From Vannielia litorea (GTDB lineage Bacteria; Pseudomonadota; Alphaproteobacteria; Rhodobacterales; Rhodobacteraceae): DNA of 64,000 nucleotides. The stretch is from positions 33,935 through 97,934 of the forward strand of contig NZ_QTNQ01000009.1 in the NCBI RefSeq assembly GCF_018424695.1, given 5' to 3'. The position numbers were made by a program, and so were the translations under genes. This document shows, piece after piece, positions 9,048-17,626 of the stretch; within the stretch, counting starts at the first letter, position 1; each line of letters begins with the position of its first letter. Under the pieces are notes generated by a model. That model ran no database searches and had not been told where the DNA came from. It worked only from the letters and a program-made list of their open reading frames with translations.

Positions 9048-10070
9048 ATGACGGAAAAAAGCCTGATGCGGCAGGAGATCGAGGAGATCCCCGCTGCGGT
9101 GGAGCGGCTCTTGGCGGCGGAGGCGGTGCCCCGCGTGGCCCGCCGGGTGGCGGCGGATGATCCGGCCTTCTTCGTCACCGTCGCGCGCGGCTCGTCTGAC
9201 CACGCCTGCACCTTCTTCAAATACGCCACCGAGCTGGTGCTGGGCCGGGCATCCGCCTCGGTCGGCCCCTCCGTGGCCTCGGTCTACCGTGCGCCACTGA
9301 GGTTGGAGCGGGCGGTGGCGCTCTCGGTCTCGCAATCGGGCGGCAGCCCCGACATCGTCGAGATGACAGGTGCCGCCCGCGCGGGCGGGGCGCTCACGCT
9401 GGCGCTCACCAACACGCCGGACTCGGCGCTCGCGGGCGCGGCGGAGGAGGTGGTGGATATCTGCGCGGGCCCCGAGCACTCGGTGGCCGCCACCAAGAGC
9501 TTCGTCACCTCCGCGCTCGCCGCACTCTGGCTGGTGGCCGAGGTCGCGCAGGACGCCGCGCTGCTCGCCGCCATCCGTGCGCTGCCCGAGGCACTGGGCC
9601 GCGCGGCGCAGGCCGACTGGTCTGCCGCCGCACAGGCCATGGGAGAGGGCGGCTCGCTTTACGTGCTGGGGCGGGGTCCGGGCTGGGCGATGGCGCAGGA
9701 GGCAGCGCTGAAGTTCAAGGAATGCTGCCAGACCCATGCCGAGGCCTATTCCTCCGCCGAGGTTCTGCACGGGCCGGTCTCCATTGTCGGGCGCGGTTTT
9801 CCGGTGCTGGCGCTGGCCTGCGGCGATGCCGCCGAGGCAGGCGTGGCCGAGATGGCTGACCGGCTCGCAGGGCAGGGGGCCGAGGTCTTTGCCACAACGC
9901 CACTGGCACGGGCGGCCCAGGTGCTGGATGCGCCCCGCACCGGCCACGGGCTGACCGATCCGCTTGCGCTGATCGTCGCCTTCTATGCCATGGCGGAGGC
10001 GGTCGCCCGTGCCCGCGGCCTCAACCCCGACGCTCCGCCACATCTCCGCAAGGCGACCGAAACCCGCTGA
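9048..10070 (+). CDS. SIS-domain sugar isomerase/deaminase-like protein
   Basis: A 340-residue protein with two SIS (sugar isomerase) domains and no glutaminase domain. The first domain has the phosphosugar-binding serines in VARGSSDHA and SVSQSGGSPD, and the second has the LGRGPGW and SAEVLHGPVS motifs. This matches the isomerase half of glucosamine-6-phosphate synthase, as in NagB-II/AgaS-type deaminases and isomerases. It is convergent with the ABC transporter operon (10 bp gap). An amino-sugar phosphate is the likely ligand by family knowledge; the exact reaction is unresolved. Confidence 0.85.
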   Translation: MTEKSLMRQEIEEIPAAVERLLAAEAVPRVARRVAADDPAFFVTVARGSSDHACTFFKYATELVLGRASASVGPSVASVYRAPLRLERAVALSVSQSGGSPDIVEMTGAARAGGALTLALTNTPDSALAGAAEEVVDICAGPEHSVAATKSFVTSALAALWLVAEVAQDAALLAAIRALPEALGRAAQADWSAAAQAMGEGGSLYVLGRGPGWAMAQEAALKFKECCQTHAEAYSSAEVLHGPVSIVGRGFPVLALACGDAAEAGVAEMADRLAGQGAEVFATTPLARAAQVLDAPRTGHGLTDPLALIVAFYAMAEAVARARGLNPDAPPHLRKATETR

Positions 10071-10080
10071 CCGGCCCGTC

Positions 10081-11031
10081 CTAGCGCGCGTCGGTCAGCC
10101 GCAGGTGAATAGCCGCCACGCCAAGGATGATCCCGCCAAAGAGGATGCGCCGCGCGCCCTCGGGCATGTGCAGCAGTGTCAGCATCGTGCCTAGCACGGT
10201 CAGGATCAGCGCGCCCACGATGGTGCCCGCATAGCCGCCGCGCCCGCCGAAGATCGAGGTGCCCCCGATGACGGCAGCCGCCACCGACGGCAGCATCAGC
10301 GGCACCGCGAGCGAGAGCGACGGCGCCTTGATGAGGCCCACGTAAAGCAGCCCCGCCACCCCCGCGATCAGCCCCGAAAGGGCATAGAGCGCCAGATACA
10401 CCTGCCAGCCTCGCACCCCCGCCAGCCGTGCCGCGCCCTCATTGTCGCCCATGGCATAGAGCAGCCGGCCAAAGCCGGTGCGCCGCTGGGCAAAGAGGAT
10501 GAGCGCCGCAAACGGGAGGAACAGCACCAGCGCGTTCGGAATGCCCCACGTTCGCCCAGTGCCCAGCCAGGCCAGCGCCTCGGGCACCTCCGAGCCTGTG
10601 GCGATCACCGTGCTCTGGTAGACTTGCAGGCAGCCGGTGCCGATCAGCCCGGTGCCCAGCGTGATGATCAGCGGATGCACCCGGAACAGGCCAACGCCGA
10701 TCCCGTTCAGCAGCCCGATCAGCACCGCCGGGATAAGCGAGAGCACGATGGCCCCGGCGGCCCCGTAGAACGGCACCAGCGTGGCCATGACGAAGCTGGA
10801 GATGGTGGCGACGATGGCCGCCGAAAGGTCGATACCCCCCGTGAGCATCGTCAGCGTCTGGCAGGCCGCGAGCATGGCGAGCGGGATGGCGAACTTGACG
10901 GTGTTGGCAATCCAGCGCTCACCCACGATTCCGGGGCGCATGATTTCCAGCGTGCCCACTAGCAGAGCCAGCAGCACCAGGAGCGGGATGATTGGATGAT
11001 CGCGCAACAGCGCCTTGAACCTCAGCATCAC
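10081..11031 (-). CDS. Ribose-type sugar ABC transporter permease (second)
   Basis: A 316-residue inner-membrane permease of the RbsC/BPD_transp_2 family, with repeated hydrophobic helices and the GGIDLS segment near residue 65. It is the last gene of the operon and overlaps the preceding permease by 4 bp. Two different permeases suggest a heterodimeric channel, as in YtfT/YjfF-like systems. Confidence 0.9.
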   Translation of the reverse strand: MMLRFKALLRDHPIIPLLVLLALLVGTLEIMRPGIVGERWIANTVKFAIPLAMLAACQTLTMLTGGIDLSAAIVATISSFVMATLVPFYGAAGAIVLSLIPAVLIGLLNGIGVGLFRVHPLIITLGTGLIGTGCLQVYQSTVIATGSEVPEALAWLGTGRTWGIPNALVLFLPFAALILFAQRRTGFGRLLYAMGDNEGAARLAGVRGWQVYLALYALSGLIAGVAGLLYVGLIKAPSLSLAVPLMLPSVAAAVIGGTSIFGGRGGYAGTIVGALILTVLGTMLTLLHMPEGARRILFGGIILGVAAIHLRLTDAR

Positions 11032-11981
11032 AGCTTCCCCTTCGCGGCCAGCAGCCCGCCGATCATCACAACGACCACCATGATGGTGCCCTCGATAATC
11101 GCCGAGACGTTGGGATCCACGCTCAAAAGCGTCAGATCCATCCGCACCAGCCGCAAGATGAACACTGCGATGAGCGGCCCCAGCAGCCCGCCCTTGCCGC
11201 CGCCCAGCACCACGCCGCCCAACACCACGGCTGCCACGGAGGCCAGCAGGTAGGGGCCGGGGATCGGCTCGCCGATGCCGGTGGAGAGGGTCAGCGACAG
11301 CCCCCCGAAGGCCGCAAACAGCCCGGCCAGCCCGTAGGCCACGATCCGGGTGCGCCCCACGTTCACGCCCGAGCGGAAGGCCGCGAGCGCATCAGAGCCA
11401 ACCGCGTAGATCGAAAGCCCCACGCGCGCCCGCCGGATCGGCACCCAGACCAGTGCCACCACGATGAGCAGCACCACCAGCGCGCGCGGCACCCCGCCCA
11501 GCCCGGGTATCGGCAGCCCGCCGATGATGAGGCCCCGCATCCACTCCGCCGCATCTCCCCCCGGCGCGTTGAGGATCAGCAGCGCCACGCCCTCCCAGAC
11601 GAAGAGCATCGCCAGCGTCACCACAATGTCGGGCACCCGGGTCACCACGATCAGCAGGCCGTTCAGCGCCCCCATCGCCGCGCCCATCGCCAGCACCAGA
11701 AAGACGATGCCGAGCGAGGCCGCCCCGCCGTTGCCCTCCATCAGCACCGCCGCCGTCACCGAGCAGACCGCCATCATCGAGGCGATGGAAAGGTCGATGC
11801 CCCCGGCAATCACAACCACCGCCTGCGCCACGGTGGCGAAGGCGAAGGGCAGAGCGGCGCGGGCGAGGCTTTCGACCCCCGAGGCGCCGAACGTGGGCTG
11901 GATCAACTTGGTCGCCACGAAGAGCAGCGCGAGGATCACCGCCAGCCCGGTGATCCACCCATGTTTGCGCAACGCCTTCAT
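11028..11981 (-). CDS. Ribose-type sugar ABC transporter permease (first)
   Basis: A 317-residue inner-membrane permease of the same family as its downstream neighbour, with the conserved AGGIDLSIASMMA segment. It overlaps the ATPase gene by 4 bp upstream and the second permease by 4 bp downstream, so the three are translationally coupled. It should form the transmembrane pore with the other permease. Confidence 0.9.
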   Translation of the reverse strand: MKALRKHGWITGLAVILALLFVATKLIQPTFGASGVESLARAALPFAFATVAQAVVVIAGGIDLSIASMMAVCSVTAAVLMEGNGGAASLGIVFLVLAMGAAMGALNGLLIVVTRVPDIVVTLAMLFVWEGVALLILNAPGGDAAEWMRGLIIGGLPIPGLGGVPRALVVLLIVVALVWVPIRRARVGLSIYAVGSDALAAFRSGVNVGRTRIVAYGLAGLFAAFGGLSLTLSTGIGEPIPGPYLLASVAAVVLGGVVLGGGKGGLLGPLIAVFILRLVRMDLTLLSVDPNVSAIIEGTIMVVVVMIGGLLAAKGKL

Positions 11982-13459
11982 GCCGCGCTCCCCGTCAGCC
12001 CGTAGGCGGCGCGCATGAGGCGCGGCTCATCCGCCTCGGCGGCGGGCATGCTGTCGACCACGCGACCGTTGAAGATGACGATGCAGCGATCACAGGCCAG
12101 CTGAATCTCCTCCAGTTCGGATGAGTAGAACAACACCGAGGCCCCGCCCTCTGCCAGCTCCCGCACCAGCGGGTAGATCTGGCGCTTGGTGCGCACGTCG
12201 ATGCCCCGCGTCGGGTCGAACAGCAGCAGCGTGTCGCAGCCATGGGCCAGCCAGCGCCCGATGGTCACCTTCTGCTGGTTTCCGCCGCTCAGGCGGCCCA
12301 CCTCACCCTGCGCCCGCGTGTCGATCTGGAGCCGCTCGATGGTGCGCGCCACCGCCTCGCCCTCCCTGCGCATGTTGATCGGCCCCCAGGCGCGGGCGCG
12401 GGCCGAGAAGGGCAGCGCGAGGTTGTCACGCACCGACTGCTGCATTGCCAGCGCATCGGCCCGGTTGCCGGGCACAAAGCTGAGGCCAGCGCGGATCGCA
12501 TCCGCCGGGTGGTTGAAGCGCCGCGCCGTGCCCTCCACCTCGATCACGCCCCGGTCGGGCTTGCGCGCGCCCGCCAGCACCTCGAACAGCTCGTCCTGCC
12601 CCTGACCCTCCAGCGCCACCACGCCCAGCACCTCGCCGGGATGCAGCGCAAAGCTGACATCCGTCAGCTTGCCCGTCGCGCCGAGGCCCTTCACCGCCAC
12701 GCGGGGAGCGCCCTTCGGCGCGGGCGTGGCGCGCTGGGCCGCCGTTTCGCCGGGCTTGATCGCCTCGCCCAGCATCATCTCAACGATCCGCTCTTCCGCG
12801 CCCGCCTCAATCGGTACCTCGCCCACCGTCGCCCCGTCGCGCAGCACCACCGCGCGCTGGCAAACCTGTGCGATCTCGGCAAATCTATGCGAAATATAGA
12901 TCACCGAGCGTCCCGCCTCGGCCTGTTGCTGCACCACCCGTAGCACCGCCTCCACCAGATCGGTCGGCAGCGCCGCCGTCATCTCGTCGAGCAGCAGCAC
13001 ATCGGGCTCTGAGGCCAGCGCGCGGGCAAGGTCGATGATGCGCAGGGTCGCGAGCGGCAGGGTGGCAACTTGCGCCGCAAGGTCCATCTCCGTGAAGCCC
13101 AGCTCGGACATCCAGCGGGTGAACTTCGCCGCATCCGTGCCGCCCAGCCGCAGGTTGTCGGTGACGTCCAGATCGGGGATCAGCGAAGGCTCCTGATAGA
13201 CCGGCACCAGCCCGCTCTTGCGCGCCTCCGCCGGTGAGCCGACCACCCGGTCGGCCCCCCGGATGCGCACATGCCCGCCGTCGGCCCGCAGCGCGCCGGT
13301 GAGGATCTTCACAAAGGTCGATTTGCCCGCGCCGTTCGCCCCCATCAGCGCCACGATCTCTCCCCGGCGGATCGTCAGCGCGGCCGCCTCGAGGGCCACG
13401 ACGGCGCCAAACCGCTTCTCTACGCCACTGGCCTCCAGCAGCGGAGCCTCATCCGTCAT
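11978..13459 (-). CDS. RbsA-type double ABC ATPase of sugar transporter
   Basis: A 493-residue protein with two ABC domains. The N-terminal domain has an intact Walker A (GANGAGKST, near residue 40) and Walker B (LLLDEMTA), but its signature reads LPLATLRII instead of LSGGQ. The C-terminal domain has the degenerate Walker A (LEGQGQDE) normal for this family and an intact signature (LSGGNQQK). Its Walker B reads LLLFDPTRGID, lacking the usual glutamate. Only one composite ATP site (N Walker motifs plus C signature) looks catalytically complete. Confidence 0.92.
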   Translation of the reverse strand: MTDEAPLLEASGVEKRFGAVVALEAAALTIRRGEIVALMGANGAGKSTFVKILTGALRADGGHVRIRGADRVVGSPAEARKSGLVPVYQEPSLIPDLDVTDNLRLGGTDAAKFTRWMSELGFTEMDLAAQVATLPLATLRIIDLARALASEPDVLLLDEMTAALPTDLVEAVLRVVQQQAEAGRSVIYISHRFAEIAQVCQRAVVLRDGATVGEVPIEAGAEERIVEMMLGEAIKPGETAAQRATPAPKGAPRVAVKGLGATGKLTDVSFALHPGEVLGVVALEGQGQDELFEVLAGARKPDRGVIEVEGTARRFNHPADAIRAGLSFVPGNRADALAMQQSVRDNLALPFSARARAWGPINMRREGEAVARTIERLQIDTRAQGEVGRLSGGNQQKVTIGRWLAHGCDTLLLFDPTRGIDVRTKRQIYPLVRELAEGGASVLFYSSELEEIQLACDRCIVIFNGRVVDSMPAAEADEPRLMRAAYGLTGSAA

Positions 13460-13489
13460 GTCGCTTCATTCTCTTTTTGTTCAGAGGGT

Positions 13490-13517
13490 TGGCCGGGCAC
13501 ATTAAAGCGCCCGGCCA
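13490..13517 (-). repeat. Intercistronic hairpin after the binding-protein gene
   Basis: TGGCCGGGC and GCCCGGCCA form a perfect 9-bp stem with a 10-nt loop, 8 bp after the binding-protein stop. No T-run follows in the direction of transcription. It probably protects the upstream mRNA and lowers expression of the ATPase and permeases relative to the binding protein. Confidence 0.65.
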
Positions 13518-13524
13518 GGTGCAA

Positions 13525-14550
13525 TCACTCGCCCGGGCCCTTGCAGGCGATGATCTCTTCCATGCTGTAATCGGTCCAGCCGTCGATCTGCACCGAGACG
13601 GGCCATTCCGGATCGAGATCGGGGTTCTGGGCCTCGGCGATCTTCGCCTTGCCCGCCTCGTCGGTGTTGGCCCAAAGCGCCGGGTCCACCAGCACCACGC
13701 GCTCTTCCGGCGTCTCGCCATCGAGGATGCGCAGCGCCAGCGTCACCCCCGCCCCGCCGATCGAGCCGGGGTTGGTCACCGCCGCGCCTTCCAGACCTTC
13801 GACGGAGGCCAGTTGGCCCACGAAACCGGCGTTATCCGCGCCCACAACCGGCACCAGATCCACGTCGCTCTCCACCAGCGCGTCGACGATCACGTTGTCG
13901 ATGCCCGAGGTCCAGATGCCGTCAAAAGGGATGCCGGTGGCGATGTAGTCGAGGATCTGCTGCTTGCCCTTGTCCTGCTGCCAGCCGGTGAACACCTCCT
14001 GCGCCACCGACACGTCGGGATACTCCTCCAGCGCGCGGGTGAAGCCCTTGTGCCTGTCGTCATCGGCCGCCGCGCCCGCCGCGCCGCGCATGTACACCAC
14101 GGAGCCCGAGCCGCCGATCTGCTCGAACAGCCACTTGGCACCGAGATAGGCATATTGCTCCTGATTGTTGGAGAGCACATAGGCCGCATCCGCGTTTACC
14201 CCCTGGTCCACGGCGACAACCACGATCCCGGCCTCGGTGGCCTCGGTCACCGCGTCGGCGATGCCGTCGGGGTTGGCGGGGTTGACCACGATAGCGTCCA
14301 CGCCCGCCTCGATCAGGTTGCGGATGTCTTCCGACTGGCCCGCCGCATCGGTGTTGCGGTGGGCGATGTTCAGGCTGTCGACCTTGCCCGAAACCAGCGC
14401 CTGCGCCTTCATCGCGCAGATCATCTCCTCGCGCCAGCCATTGCCCTGCACGGTATTGGAAATGCCGATCGTGTATTCAGCCGCCGCCATGCTTGCGAGG
14501 CCCAGGGTGAGGCCCGCGGCCCAGGTTGTTGTTCTAAAAAGCGTCTTCAT
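13525..14550 (-). CDS. Periplasmic sugar-binding protein of ABC transporter
   Basis: A 341-residue protein of the periplasmic binding protein type 1 (RbsB-like) family. It has a signal peptide (about residues 1-24, ending SMAAA), a YTIGISNTVQGNGWR first strand, and the family VDAIVVNPANPDGI and GADNAGF segments. It is the first transporter gene and is followed by a strong hairpin, the usual arrangement giving excess binding protein. The substrate is unknown; the neighbours suggest a sugar, polyol or amino sugar. Confidence 0.92.
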   Translation of the reverse strand: MKTLFRTTTWAAGLTLGLASMAAAEYTIGISNTVQGNGWREEMICAMKAQALVSGKVDSLNIAHRNTDAAGQSEDIRNLIEAGVDAIVVNPANPDGIADAVTEATEAGIVVVAVDQGVNADAAYVLSNNQEQYAYLGAKWLFEQIGGSGSVVYMRGAAGAAADDDRHKGFTRALEEYPDVSVAQEVFTGWQQDKGKQQILDYIATGIPFDGIWTSGIDNVIVDALVESDVDLVPVVGADNAGFVGQLASVEGLEGAAVTNPGSIGGAGVTLALRILDGETPEERVVLVDPALWANTDEAGKAKIAEAQNPDLDPEWPVSVQIDGWTDYSMEEIIACKGPGE

Positions 14551-14596
14551 GGTCTTTCCTCCCTTGAAAGGTTTTATTGTCAGTTATTTACACAGT

Positions 14597-15511
14597 TTAC
14601 TTGATGTAGGGTGCAAGCACGTCCCGGGCGAGCAGGAAGCCCCGCTTCACCGCCACCTCATCGGCCTCGAACACCTTGTCCTCGTGCTCGATAATCACCG
14701 GCCCGTCGTAGCCAGCCCGGTAAAGGCCAGAAAAGAACCCCGCCCAATCCACATCCCCAAGCCCCGGCATCCGTGGCACCTGCCAGCCCATGCCAACGCT
14801 CATCACGCCGTTCTCATAAAGACCGTCCCGGTCGATCATCACGTCCTTGGCGTGCACATGGCCCATGCGAGAGCCAAACTCCTTGATAAACCGCTGCTGG
14901 TCGATCATCTGCCAGATCAGGTGCGAGGGGTCGAAGTTCATCCCCACCGCATCGCCCCACTCCTCGAAGATGCGGCGCCATATCTTCGGGCTGTAGGCAA
15001 TGTTATGTCCGCCAGGCCATTCGTCATAGCTGAAGATCATCGGGCAGTTTTCGAAGCACAGCTTCACGCCCGCATCTTTCGCATGGGCGACGACGGGGGC
15101 AAAAATCTCCTGCGCCCGGTTCCAGTTGTCGTCTACATTCAAAGTCTTGTCGCCGCCAATGAATGTATTGACGACAGGGACGGAGAGCGTGGACGCGGCT
15201 GTGATCACATCGCGCAGATGCGCGATCACCTCCTCGCGATGCGCCGTATCGGCATGCAGCGGGTTGGGGTAATAGCCCAGCCCGGAGATCGACACGCCAT
15301 GCTCGGCCAGACCGCCGGTGATTTCCTGGGCCTGGCCTTCCGAGAGGCCGTTGCAATCGATGTGGCTGGTGCCGGCATAGCGCCGGGCCTCGCCGCCGCT
15401 TGCGGGCCAGCAGGCCACCTCGAGCAGCCCCATATCGACCGAGGCCGCCCATTGCGCCACATCCATCAGCGTCGCGTCTTCGAAGGGGGCGGTGAGAATG
15501 CCAAGTTTCAT
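14597..15511 (-). CDS. Sugar phosphate isomerase/epimerase (xylose isomerase-like TIM barrel)
   Basis: A 304-residue protein of the AP-endonuclease-2/IolE fold. Likely metal ligands lie in the CFENCP, NFDPSHLIWQ, HVHAKD and IIEHED segments, which place Glu, Asp, His and Glu at the ends of successive strands. Family members isomerise or epimerise keto-sugars or inositol derivatives. It sits between the binding-protein gene and a Gfo/Idh/MocA oxidoreductase in one operon. Confidence 0.88.
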   Translation of the reverse strand: MKLGILTAPFEDATLMDVAQWAASVDMGLLEVACWPASGGEARRYAGTSHIDCNGLSEGQAQEITGGLAEHGVSISGLGYYPNPLHADTAHREEVIAHLRDVITAASTLSVPVVNTFIGGDKTLNVDDNWNRAQEIFAPVVAHAKDAGVKLCFENCPMIFSYDEWPGGHNIAYSPKIWRRIFEEWGDAVGMNFDPSHLIWQMIDQQRFIKEFGSRMGHVHAKDVMIDRDGLYENGVMSVGMGWQVPRMPGLGDVDWAGFFSGLYRAGYDGPVIIEHEDKVFEADEVAVKRGFLLARDVLAPYIK

Positions 15512-15526
15512 ATTTGTTTCCTTATC

Positions 15527-16675
15527 TTATCCGCCGATCTTAACCCATGCGCCCTGACGCGAACTTTCCAGGACTGCCTCGCAGAAGGCCATCTCGAAAT
15601 GCCCGTCCGCAAAGCTCGCCCAGGTCGATGCCGGCCTCCGTGCGCCTGCGTCAATGTCGCCATAGACCTGCCGGAAGAGCGCGAAGAACGTGTCGGCAAA
15701 CCCTTCCACATGCCCGCCGGGCAGCGAGGCCGCGGCCGCGCCCGTGGCGTTCATCAGCGCGGCGTCGCGCTGGAGGATCTGGTTGGGCGCGTCGCGGTGG
15801 CCGATCCACATGTGATCCGGCGTTTCCGAGTGCCACTCGATCCCGCAGGCAGAGCCGGCGATGTCCCAACGCATGCTGTTCTTCCGTCCGGGCGATACCT
15901 GGCTGACGGTCACCGCACCGCGCGCACCCGAGGCATAGCGCAGCAGGATCAGCGCACTGTCCTCAGTGCTGATCGAAACCGTCTCCGTCTTGCCTGTCGC
16001 TTCCGTGAAGGTCTGCACCGGCCCGGTCGGCTTCTGGCGCTCGGTCATGAATGTCGTCAGCTCGGCCAGCACCTCCACCGGCTTTTCGCCCGCGACAAAG
16101 CTGGTTAGGTCGGCCCAGTGGGTGCCGATATCGCCCACCGCCCGCAGCGCGCCGCCCTTGTCATCCTCCAGTCGCCAGTTCCAGTCGGTCGGCTTGGCCA
16201 GCCAGTCCTGCACGTAATGCCCTGTAATCAGCCGCACGTCTCCCAGGTCTCCCGCCGCCACCATGCCGCGGGCCTGCTGGTTGAGCGGGTAGAAGCGGGT
16301 GTTGTAGCAGACCGCGCAGATGAGCCCGGATTTTTCAGCCAGATCAACGAGCTCCGCCGATTCCGCTGCTGTCAACGTCAGGGGCTTCTCGCAGATCACA
16401 TGCTTTCGGGCCCCGATCAGCGCCTTCACCTGCGCAAAGTGCAGGTGGTTGGGCGAGGTCACATGCACCGCTTGCACGGCCTCATCCGCGCAAACGGCCT
16501 CAAGCGTGTCAAAGCTCTCGGTCCCCAGCCCTGCCGCCGCCGCCGCGCCTCGCTCGGGCGAGGAGCCGAGCACCCCGCGCAGATCCACGCCCAGCCGCTT
16601 GAGCGCCCAGACATGGACCGTTCCGATAAAGCCGGTGCCGATGACCGCCACGCCGATGCGCGAGAAATCCGTCAT
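15527..16675 (-). CDS. Gfo/Idh/MocA family oxidoreductase (second)
   Basis: A 382-residue NAD(P)-dependent dehydrogenase. The Rossmann motif GTGFIGTVH is at about residues 13-21, and the EKP motif (VICEKPLTL) is near 95. The C-terminal beta-sheet domain includes DIGTHWADL. It is distinct from the first family member at 7924-8943, so the island encodes two dehydrogenases of this type. It lies between the SDR and isomerase genes, which fits oxidation of an imported sugar or polyol followed by isomerisation. Confidence 0.89.
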   Translation of the reverse strand: MTDFSRIGVAVIGTGFIGTVHVWALKRLGVDLRGVLGSSPERGAAAAAGLGTESFDTLEAVCADEAVQAVHVTSPNHLHFAQVKALIGARKHVICEKPLTLTAAESAELVDLAEKSGLICAVCYNTRFYPLNQQARGMVAAGDLGDVRLITGHYVQDWLAKPTDWNWRLEDDKGGALRAVGDIGTHWADLTSFVAGEKPVEVLAELTTFMTERQKPTGPVQTFTEATGKTETVSISTEDSALILLRYASGARGAVTVSQVSPGRKNSMRWDIAGSACGIEWHSETPDHMWIGHRDAPNQILQRDAALMNATGAAAASLPGGHVEGFADTFFALFRQVYGDIDAGARRPASTWASFADGHFEMAFCEAVLESSRQGAWVKIGG

Positions 16676-16696
16676 GCCCGCTCTCTCTCCTCCTGG

Positions 16697-17419
16697 TCAA
16701 ACAACCGAATATCCCCCGTCCACCGGAATGCAGGCCCCGGTCATGAAGCCCGCCGCCGCGCTGGCCAGAAACAGCACCGGCCCGGCAATGTCATCTGGCT
16801 GGCCCCAGCGCCCCAGCGGCGTGCGTGCGTTCACGTTGGCCACGTGGGTGGCGTCCTCGCGCGCGCGGGCGGATTGCTCCGTTTCGATGAAGCCCGGCGC
16901 CACCGCATTCACCCGGATGCCATGGCCCGCCCATGCAATCGCGAGCGACTTGGTCAGCTGTTGCACCGCTGCCTTGGAGGCGCCATAGGCCGGGTTCTTC
17001 GGGCTGCCGAAGCCCGCATACATCGAGGCGATGTTGATGACGCAGCCCTTTGACTGCGCAAGTTGCGGCTGGAAGGCCAGCGCGGTGCGAAAGCTGCCGG
17101 TGAGGTTGATGTCCACCACCTTCGAGAAGAAGGCAGGCGCCATTTCTTCTCCGCGCGCGGTGATGGCCGCGCAGTTTACCAGCACGTCGAGCGCAGGCGT
17201 GGCCGTGGCAAGGGCGTTCACCGCCTCCTCCTCCGTCACATCGAGCCGGTGATAGGCAAAGCGGGTGGCGTCCTCGGGGGCAGGGGCCGCTACTGCGCCG
17301 GTGATCGTCACCTCCGCACCCGCGTCCTGAAAGGCTCGCGCAATGGCAGCGCCGATGCCCGCGCGGCTTGCACCCACCACAAGCACCCGCTTGCCGGAAA
17401 ACGCGCCCGTCACCTCCAC
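16697..17419 (-). CDS. Short-chain dehydrogenase/reductase
   Basis: A 240-residue classical SDR. The cofactor motif is GASRAGIG near residue 17. The NCAAI segment replaces the usual NNAG, and the catalytic Tyr and Lys are in PAYGASKAAVQQL, preceded by the serine in NIASMYA. It is the first gene of the long minus-strand operon and begins about 50 bp from the LacI-type operator pair, so it is likely repressed in the absence of the sugar. Confidence 0.9.
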   Translation of the reverse strand: MEVTGAFSGKRVLVVGASRAGIGAAIARAFQDAGAEVTITGAVAAPAPEDATRFAYHRLDVTEEEAVNALATATPALDVLVNCAAITARGEEMAPAFFSKVVDINLTGSFRTALAFQPQLAQSKGCVINIASMYAGFGSPKNPAYGASKAAVQQLTKSLAIAWAGHGIRVNAVAPGFIETEQSARAREDATHVANVNARTPLGRWGQPDDIAGPVLFLASAAAGFMTGACIPVDGGYSVV

Positions 17420-17466
17420 GGCCGTTCCTTGCGATGCATACTCCCCCCAGGGCCACAGCCCTCGCT

Positions 17467-17526
17467 CTGTAATCGTTTACATTGCCGAGCAGACTCACCC
17501 GCCAGCGCTGATGTAAACGATTACAG
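17467..17526. promoter_or_regulatory. Paired LacI-type operators in the SDR-ADH divergent promoter
   Basis: CTGTAATCGTTTACAT (17467-17482) and its exact reverse complement (17511-17526) are separated by 28 bp, with box centres 44 bp apart, close to four helical turns. Each box is itself nearly palindromic around a central CG (TGTAA-N-CG-N-TTACA), the hallmark of LacI-family operators. The pair lies between the SDR operon and the zinc alcohol dehydrogenase gene, so both are probably controlled together, possibly by looping. No LacI gene is in the window. Confidence 0.8.
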
Positions 17527-17626
17527 TCTCAATCGACCGGGGCAGGGATGTCAAGCGGGTGTGGACACTTCGGATGCGTGAAGGCAATGCTGCGCACGAA
17601 TGACGCATGGCAGGGAGACCGGGCAG

